Origin: Microvirga arabica
GTDB taxonomy: Bacteria; Pseudomonadota; Alphaproteobacteria; Rhizobiales; Beijerinckiaceae
Length of the DNA: 43,842 nucleotides
Direction: 5' to 3'
NCBI RefSeq assembly: GCF_016811235.1
Contig: NZ_JAFBID010000052.1
Coordinates: 1-43,842, forward strand
This document shows positions 39,888 to 43,842 of the stretch, piece by piece; within the stretch, counting starts at the first letter, position 1; the number at the start of each line of letters is the position of its first letter. A program made the position numbers and the translations under genes. The notes under the pieces are model-generated. The model saw nothing but the letters and a program-made list of their open reading frames with translations. It searched no databases and was not told where the DNA came from.

Positions 39888-40553
39888 TTAGTACCGGAAC
39901 AGACGCCAGGCGAAGAGGCGCGATGAGAGGGTGATGAGCTTGGCCAGTAGGTAGTAGATGAGCGCCGCGATGGCAAAGAACTCGAAGGTACGGAAGGTGC
40001 GCACGTTCAGATCCTGCGTGACGCCGGTGAGATCGGTATTGAGGCCGACCGTAACGCCAAGCGAGGTCATCAGCAGTGCCCAGACCATCTGGTTGGTCAT
40101 GGGATAGAAGACGATGCGAAACATCTGCGGCAGCACAATGAGGCGGAACGCCTGCGGTGCGGTCATGCCGAGCGAGCGGGCGGCGCGTGTCTGCGTATGC
40201 GGGATGGCACGAAGGCCGCCGCGGAATGTCTCGGCTAGATAGCCCGCATTGTTGAAGGCGATCCCAGCGAGAAGCGCCACATAGGAATCCAAGTGAATAC
40301 CGAAGGAGCCCAGACCGAAGTACGTCATGTAGATCTGGAACAGAGCAGGCGTGTTGCGCGCAAGCTCGACCCATCCAGTTGAGAAACCATAGAGAAGTTT
40401 ATTATTCGACTGGCGCCCGAGCGCCAGAAACACGGCAAGGACGACGCCGATCACCATCGACAGTACGGCAATCTGGAGGGACACCAGAGCGCCCCACAGC
40501 ATGTCGGGAAGGGCGTTGAAGGCCGGGCGCCAATGAAATGTGTAATTCAGCAT
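39888..40553 (-). CDS. Polar amino-acid ABC transporter permease, first subunit
   Basis: A 221-residue paired HisQ/GlnP-type membrane subunit with five predicted helices and the EAA loop (FRGGLRAIPHTQTRAARSLG). It lies 77 bases downstream of the solute-binding gene, across a hairpin, and 11 bases before the second permease. The ribosome binding site is weak. Confidence 0.93.
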   Translation of the reverse strand: MLNYTFHWRPAFNALPDMLWGALVSLQIAVLSMVIGVVLAVFLALGRQSNNKLLYGFSTGWVELARNTPALFQIYMTYFGLGSFGIHLDSYVALLAGIAFNNAGYLAETFRGGLRAIPHTQTRAARSLGMTAPQAFRLIVLPQMFRIVFYPMTNQMVWALLMTSLGVTVGLNTDLTGVTQDLNVRTFRTFEFFAIAALIYYLLAKLITLSSRLFAWRLFRY

Positions 40554-40591
40554 GATGAACGCGGTCCAAACAACTGAGGTGCCCTGAGAAA

Positions 40592-40616
40592 GGCGGAGGC
40601 GGTGTTAGCCTCCGCC
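40592..40616 (-). terminator. Intercistronic hairpin between solute-binding and permease genes
   Basis: Arms GGCGGAGGC (40592-40600) and GCCTCCGCC (40608-40616), 7-base loop, perfect 9-bp stem; on the minus strand it is followed by TTTCTC. Such a site typically gives partial termination, so the binding protein is made in excess of the permeases. Confidence 0.75.
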
Positions 40617-40630
40617 CGTTCAGCAGCCAA

Positions 40631-41440
40631 TCAGCGATAGACGCCTTTGACTGTGAGGTCAGGCGCCTCACCGCCGCCTACCCACTTGTCGTACAACTCC
40701 TTGTAGCGGCCGGTTCGGACCTGCTGGTTCACGAACAGGTCGAGGTAATTGAGCAGGCCCTGCTCCTGGCGCAAGCCAATCAAGGCGACATAGTCGGTCA
40801 CATAAGGGGCATCGCCCTTCACCACGAAGCCCTTGAATTTGCCGGACTTGACCGTGGCCTGGGCCACCGTGTTGGTGACGACGGTCGCATCAATCTGGCC
40901 TTGGGAGAGTGCGAGAAACACGTCAGCCTGTGTCTGGTAAGGACGGAAGGAACCGCCGCCCCATGCCTTCATGTCTTTCTCGAGTGCAATCGCTTCGTAG
41001 GTGCCGGAGGTCGAGCCGGTCTTCTTGCCCTTCAGGCTCTCATACGTGTCGATGCCTGTTCCATCCTTGGTGAGGACGACCATCTTGAAGGCGAAGTACG
41101 GGATCGAGAAGCCGATGGTCTTGGCGCGCTCCAGCGTGTCGGAGGTCGAGGCAACGCCTACGTCCGCACGGTCCGAGACGAGCGCCGGAATGCGGTCCGG
41201 GAACGGGGTCTCGACGATCTCGGCCTTCACGCCGAGTGCCTTGGCCAGATCGTTACAGGTGTCAACGTCGAAGCCGACCGGCTGGTTCTTCTCGTCGCGT
41301 GACCCCATCGGCGGGAAGTCGAGTGTGACGGCACAGCGCAGGGTGCCAGAGGCAATAATATCGTCGAGCTTGTCTGCTTTGGCAGGCATGGCGGCGAGCA
41401 TGCCGATGAAAATAGCTGCCGCTGTTGTCCTCAGTTTCAT
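40631..41440 (-). CDS. Polar amino-acid ABC transporter substrate-binding protein
   Basis: A 269-residue periplasmic binding protein. Sec signal peptide MKLRTTAAAIFIGMLAAMPAKA with cleavage near A22. Mature domain of the SBP_bac_3 family: GTLRCAVTLDFPPMGSRDE, PVGFDVDTCNDLAKALG, DVGVASTSDTLERAK, and the closing strand-loop motifs. Ligand probably a hydroxyproline or proline-like amino acid from the operon context. CAGGGAAC sits upstream of the ATG. Confidence 0.94.
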   Translation of the reverse strand: MKLRTTAAAIFIGMLAAMPAKADKLDDIIASGTLRCAVTLDFPPMGSRDEKNQPVGFDVDTCNDLAKALGVKAEIVETPFPDRIPALVSDRADVGVASTSDTLERAKTIGFSIPYFAFKMVVLTKDGTGIDTYESLKGKKTGSTSGTYEAIALEKDMKAWGGGSFRPYQTQADVFLALSQGQIDATVVTNTVAQATVKSGKFKGFVVKGDAPYVTDYVALIGLRQEQGLLNYLDLFVNQQVRTGRYKELYDKWVGGGEAPDLTVKGVYR

Positions 41441-41509
41441 TATTTAGTTCCCTGTTTATTCATGTCCGAACCCGGCAGTCCCGCCTAGGATCAGCGGGCA
41501 GGACATTCG

Positions 41510-41534
41510 CATATTGGATACAATTTGCAATATG
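41510..41534. promoter_or_regulatory. Operator-like site upstream of the transporter operon
   Basis: ATTGGATACAAT at 41513-41524 is one mismatch from the palindrome ATTGTATACAAT. It lies within a larger inverted repeat, CATATTG (41510-41516) and CAATATG (41528-41534), about 70 bases upstream of the binding-protein start. Confidence 0.6.
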
Positions 41535-42207
41535 GAAATTCTTCTTTGAGGGCAAAGTTTGGGTGATATTGCATACTACTCGTCGGGTCAGTGGCCTTTT
41601 CAGGCGTCCGAAAGACCTATCTCTTGGTCCGTGTGAGTGGGGACTAGGCGAAGAAGTGCAAGGAGCTGTCGCGTAGCGGAGCGTTCTCCTTCAGATCAGA
41701 TTGTCCTCCGCGTCATAACCGTGGACACATTTCATCACTAATGTTGAACTGAGAACGCAGTCGGCTCGAAAAACCGGGCTTGTCGTCTATGAACTCTGCA
41801 GGGAGACGGGATGTGATGACGGCGCGCGACAGGACTTAACGACCGCTTCCGATCGCGCAACCGCTGCGCCTGGTAAATCCAGCTATGTCGATGCTAGGGA
41901 GGAATCTGGCACCAAAGCACGACCGCGCACCCAACGTTTGGCAAAGCGAGAGCAATTGAGATGCGGCAGAACGGTGTGAGGAGCGTGAACATGGCCGAAG
42001 TGCACCCTTGATTGGACAGAGCCTGCACCTTCGCGGAGGCCACGTGCCATCGACACGGTCGCCACCATCGTCGACTCGACGCATTCTCCGCCTTCTAACA
42101 TCATGGATGGCTGTGGCTGAGCGCGCCCGACGGGCGCTGTAGAGGTTATTTGGAGAGACGCCACTCTCCTATCTCGGCGCTTGTGCCGCTGCTCCTGTTA
42201 ACACGTG

Positions 42208-42236
42208 TTGACTCGACATAATGTAGATTGTATAAA
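42208..42236 (+). promoter_or_regulatory. Sigma-70 promoter of the DapA-like gene
   Basis: TTGACT (42208-42213), 17-base spacer, TATAAA (42231-42236): one of the strongest promoters in the window. The -10 lies inside the operator-like 42227-42238 sequence, which suggests repression by occlusion. Confidence 0.75.
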
Positions 42237-42238
42237 AT
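42227..42238 (+). promoter_or_regulatory. Operator-like site over the -10 box
   Basis: ATTGTATAAAAT is one mismatch from ATTGTATACAAT. The 12 bases GTAGATTGTATA (42223-42234) recur identically at 43462-43473 except that the downstream part differs. GntR/FCD regulators recognise TTGTATACAA-like palindromes; the regulator is not in the window. Confidence 0.6.
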
Positions 42239-42324
42239 CGCCAGTTGATCCAAAACTTGGCGGATCTTAGAGCTGCCCACAACAGCTATGCGGGCAGAGA
42301 CACTGGCTTCTGGAGGAGAACCGC

Positions 42325-43287
42325 GTGGAACCCAAGATTTTTTCCGGCTGCATCCCGGCGCTTATGACGCCTTGCAAGGCCGATCGCAGCCCCGACTTCG
42401 ACGCTCTCGTGCGCAAAGGCGAGGAACTGATCGCGTCCGGCATGTCCGCGGTTGTCTACTGCGGATCGATGGGCGACTGGCCGCTCCTGACTGACGAGCA
42501 GCGCATGGAAGGTGTGGAGCGCCTGGTGAAGGCCGGTGTGCCGGTCATCGTCGGAACCGGAGCTGTCAACACCACCGCCGCAGTGGCCCACGCCGCGCAC
42601 GCACAGAGGGTCGGCGCTCAGGGCCTGATGGTGATTCCGCGCGTCCTCTCCCGCGGGTCGTCGCTCACCGCTCAGCGCCACCACTTCAAGGCGATCCTCG
42701 CTGCCGCTCCCGATCTGCCGGCAGTGATCTACAACAGCCCGTACTACGGCTTCGCGACCCGTGGTGATCTGTTTTTTGCTCTTCGCGCCGAGCATCCGAA
42801 CCTGATCGGTTTCAAGGAATTCGGCGGTACCGAGGCCCTGACCTATGCGGCCGAGCACATCACCAGCCAGGACGACGGTGTGACGCTGATGGTTGGTGTC
42901 GATACCGCAGTGTTCCACGGCTTTGTCAATTGCGGCGCCACCGGTGCGATCACCGGCATTGGCAACGTCCTGCCCCGCGAGGTACTGCACCTATGCGCTC
43001 TTGCCCAGGCCGCTGCGAAGGGTGATGCCGAGGCCCGCCAGCGGGCAAAGGAGCTGGAGGAGGCGCTGCACGTTCTGTCGTCCTTCGACGAGGGACCGGA
43101 TCTGGTATTGTACTATAAGCATCTGATGGCGCTGAAGGGTAACCCAGAATATGCGCTTCATTTCAACGAAACTGATGCTCTCTCAGATAGTCAGCGGGGC
43201 TATGCTGAATCCCAACTCAAGCTCTTCGACGCATGGTATGCGGAGTGGAGCAGGCAGCCCGGAACCGTGCAGAAATACGCTGCCTAA
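42325..43287 (+). CDS. DapA-family protein, probable pyrroline-4-hydroxy-2-carboxylate deaminase
   Basis: A 320-residue class I aldolase-type barrel of the dihydrodipicolinate synthase family. The Schiff-base lysine is K164 (LIGFKEFGG) and the partner tyrosine Y136 (VIYNSPYYG). In hydroxyproline catabolism a DapA homologue deaminates pyrroline-4-hydroxy-2-carboxylate to 2-oxoglutarate semialdehyde; the cluster context makes this the best call, but other lyase or aldolase substrates are possible. GTG start with GGAGGAGAACCGC before it. It has its own promoter and is followed by a terminator. Confidence 0.88.
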   Translation: MEPKIFSGCIPALMTPCKADRSPDFDALVRKGEELIASGMSAVVYCGSMGDWPLLTDEQRMEGVERLVKAGVPVIVGTGAVNTTAAVAHAAHAQRVGAQGLMVIPRVLSRGSSLTAQRHHFKAILAAAPDLPAVIYNSPYYGFATRGDLFFALRAEHPNLIGFKEFGGTEALTYAAEHITSQDDGVTLMVGVDTAVFHGFVNCGATGAITGIGNVLPREVLHLCALAQAAAKGDAEARQRAKELEEALHVLSSFDEGPDLVLYYKHLMALKGNPEYALHFNETDALSDSQRGYAESQLKLFDAWYAEWSRQPGTVQKYAA

Positions 43288-43300
43288 GAGACAGGTAAGA

Positions 43301-43324
43301 GGCCCACTCGCCCGTGGGCCTTTT
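43301..43324 (+). terminator. Rho-independent terminator after the DapA-like gene
   Basis: Stem GGCCCAC (43301-43307) with GTGGGCC (43314-43320), 6-base loop, followed by TTTT; 13 bases after the stop codon. Confidence 0.85.
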
Positions 43325-43464
43325 CCATTCTTGATCCCCTTGAGCGCGAGGCCATGGGCTTGAGGCTGCTTGAGCAGCCCCATCTCCGAGTGTCAATGGC
43401 CCTATCAGGACCGTCCTCTACGGGATGGCGGGGAGAAACGCCCTACATCTTGGTTGATCCGTAG

Positions 43465-43476
43465 ATTGTATACGGT
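43465..43476 (+). promoter_or_regulatory. Operator-like site upstream of TRAP transporter genes
   Basis: ATTGTATACGGT matches ATTGTATACAAT at 10 of 12 positions with an intact GTATAC core. A wider inverted repeat is CCGTA/TACGG (43459-43463 and 43471-43475). It lies ~35 bases upstream of the GTG at 43511. Confidence 0.62.
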
Positions 43477-43510
43477 ATGCTTTCAGTTGGCTGGCAATGG
43501 AGCTGTGCGA

Positions 43511-43842
43511 GTGAACGAACCGAATACATTACTGGCATGTGAGCCATCGCCCAGCTCCCACATGCCACCTTGGCCAGTACGCGCCGTCGTTGCCCTCTCC
43601 AATGGACTGCTGGCTTTCGAGCGCGTCGCGATCATGGGCTTTATGGGCGTCCTGACCCTGCTGATTTTGATCAATGTCACAACCCGGTATGCGGGTCTGC
43701 CAATCTACTGGATCGACGAGTCGGCCGTTTATGCGACAGTCTGGTTGACGTTCATTGGAGCCTCGGCGATGACGCGGCTTCGGCTGGACTTTGCTGTGAC
43801 AATGCTCACCGAGCGGCTCTCTGCGCGTGGACAGCAGATAGC
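43511..43842 (+). CDS. TRAP transporter small permease (DctQ), 5' part (runs off window)
   Basis: The first 110 residues of a DctQ-type subunit. After a ~30-residue N-terminal tail come hydrophobic segments (VAIMGFMGVLTLLILINV) and the family motif YWIDESAVYATVWLTFIGA. The GTG at 43511 has GGAG eight bases upstream. Normally followed by the large permease DctM and a binding protein DctP, which must lie outside. Probable substrate: an organic acid or amino acid; context suggests hydroxyproline or a breakdown product. Confidence 0.85.
   Translation, partial: MNEPNTLLACEPSPSSHMPPWPVRAVVALSNGLLAFERVAIMGFMGVLTLLILINVTTRYAGLPIYWIDESAVYATVWLTFIGASAMTRLRLDFAVTMLTERLSARGQQI

Larger units (their letters stand above)
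41441..42324. other. 884-base divergent regulatory spacer
   Basis: It separates the transporter/hydroxyproline operon (minus) from the DapA-like gene (plus). Operator-like sites lie at 41513-41524 and 42227-42238, and a near-consensus sigma-70 promoter at 42208. The middle part (about 41700-42180) has no recognised gene; short ORFs there lack domain features. A decayed gene is possible. Confidence 0.5.

Noticed and set aside
41836..42164. Small minus-strand ORFs in the 41441-42324 spacer
   Set aside because: No recognisable motif and weak start signals; overlapping frames give contradictory proteins.
1..43842. CRISPR array, tRNA or rRNA genes, prophage or integrase
   Set aside because: I saw no repeat-spacer pattern, no tRNA-like cloverleaf next to coding gaps and no phage genes; only an IS630 remnant is present.

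Overview
The window is GC-rich chromosomal DNA from an alphaproteobacterium. The gene families point to Hyphomicrobiales, and a Microvirga- or Methylobacterium-like genome is my best guess (inference; no rRNA is present). Supporting features are an alphaproteobacterial-type CtaD, several Rnk/GreA-C paralogues, an adjacent pair of TIGR02587/TIGR02588-type membrane proteins, CBS-BON proteins and a hydroxyproline catabolic cluster of the rhizobial kind. I saw no tRNA, rRNA, CRISPR array or intact mobile element.

Region 1 (1-13.8 kb) is a stress and envelope region. It opens with the 5' part of ctaD (minus strand). Then come an AhpD-like protein, a CBS-BON protein, an 834-aa SDR/VKOR-like/SPW fusion, a periplasmic protein plus cupredoxin pair, a membrane-anchored GH1-like glycosidase with a membrane partner, and an ECF sigma factor followed by a DUF2231 membrane protein. 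Near-identical ECF-type promoters (GGGAACC-N15/16-CATCYAAT) precede the cupredoxin operon, the glycosidase operon and the sigma gene itself, which suggests a small autoregulated regulon. An NTF2-like protein, a PAS protein, a DUF488 protein and a nucleoside deaminase follow.

Region 2 (13.6-30.4 kb) holds a pseudouridine synthase, a glutamate-type dehydrogenase and a group of stationary-phase-type genes. Five separate Rnk/GreA-C-like genes lie within about 9 kb. One sits inside a tightly overlapping minus-strand operon, speD-speE-ridA-rnk-hemD, with a K+/H+ antiporter downstream. Around them are a PtsN-like EIIA, a ribosome hibernation factor, a second CBS-BON protein, the TIGR02587/02588-type pair and several tiny membrane or zinc-ribbon proteins. 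Intergenic spacers here contain unusual inverted repeats, including a nested hairpin at 26389-26451.

Region 3 (30.5-43.8 kb) is amino-acid catabolism. A 1020-aa APH/M23/class-III aminotransferase fusion with an Lrp-type regulator is separated by a dead IS630 transposase fragment from a hydroxyproline cluster. That cluster has a polar amino-acid ABC transporter, a proline-racemase-superfamily enzyme, a Pyr2C-reductase-type Ldh2 enzyme and a fused aconitase X, all on the minus strand. On the plus strand are a DapA-like deaminase/aldolase and the start of a TRAP transporter small subunit. ATTGTATACAAT-like sites occur upstream of all three transcription units, suggesting one shared GntR/FCD-type repressor encoded elsewhere.
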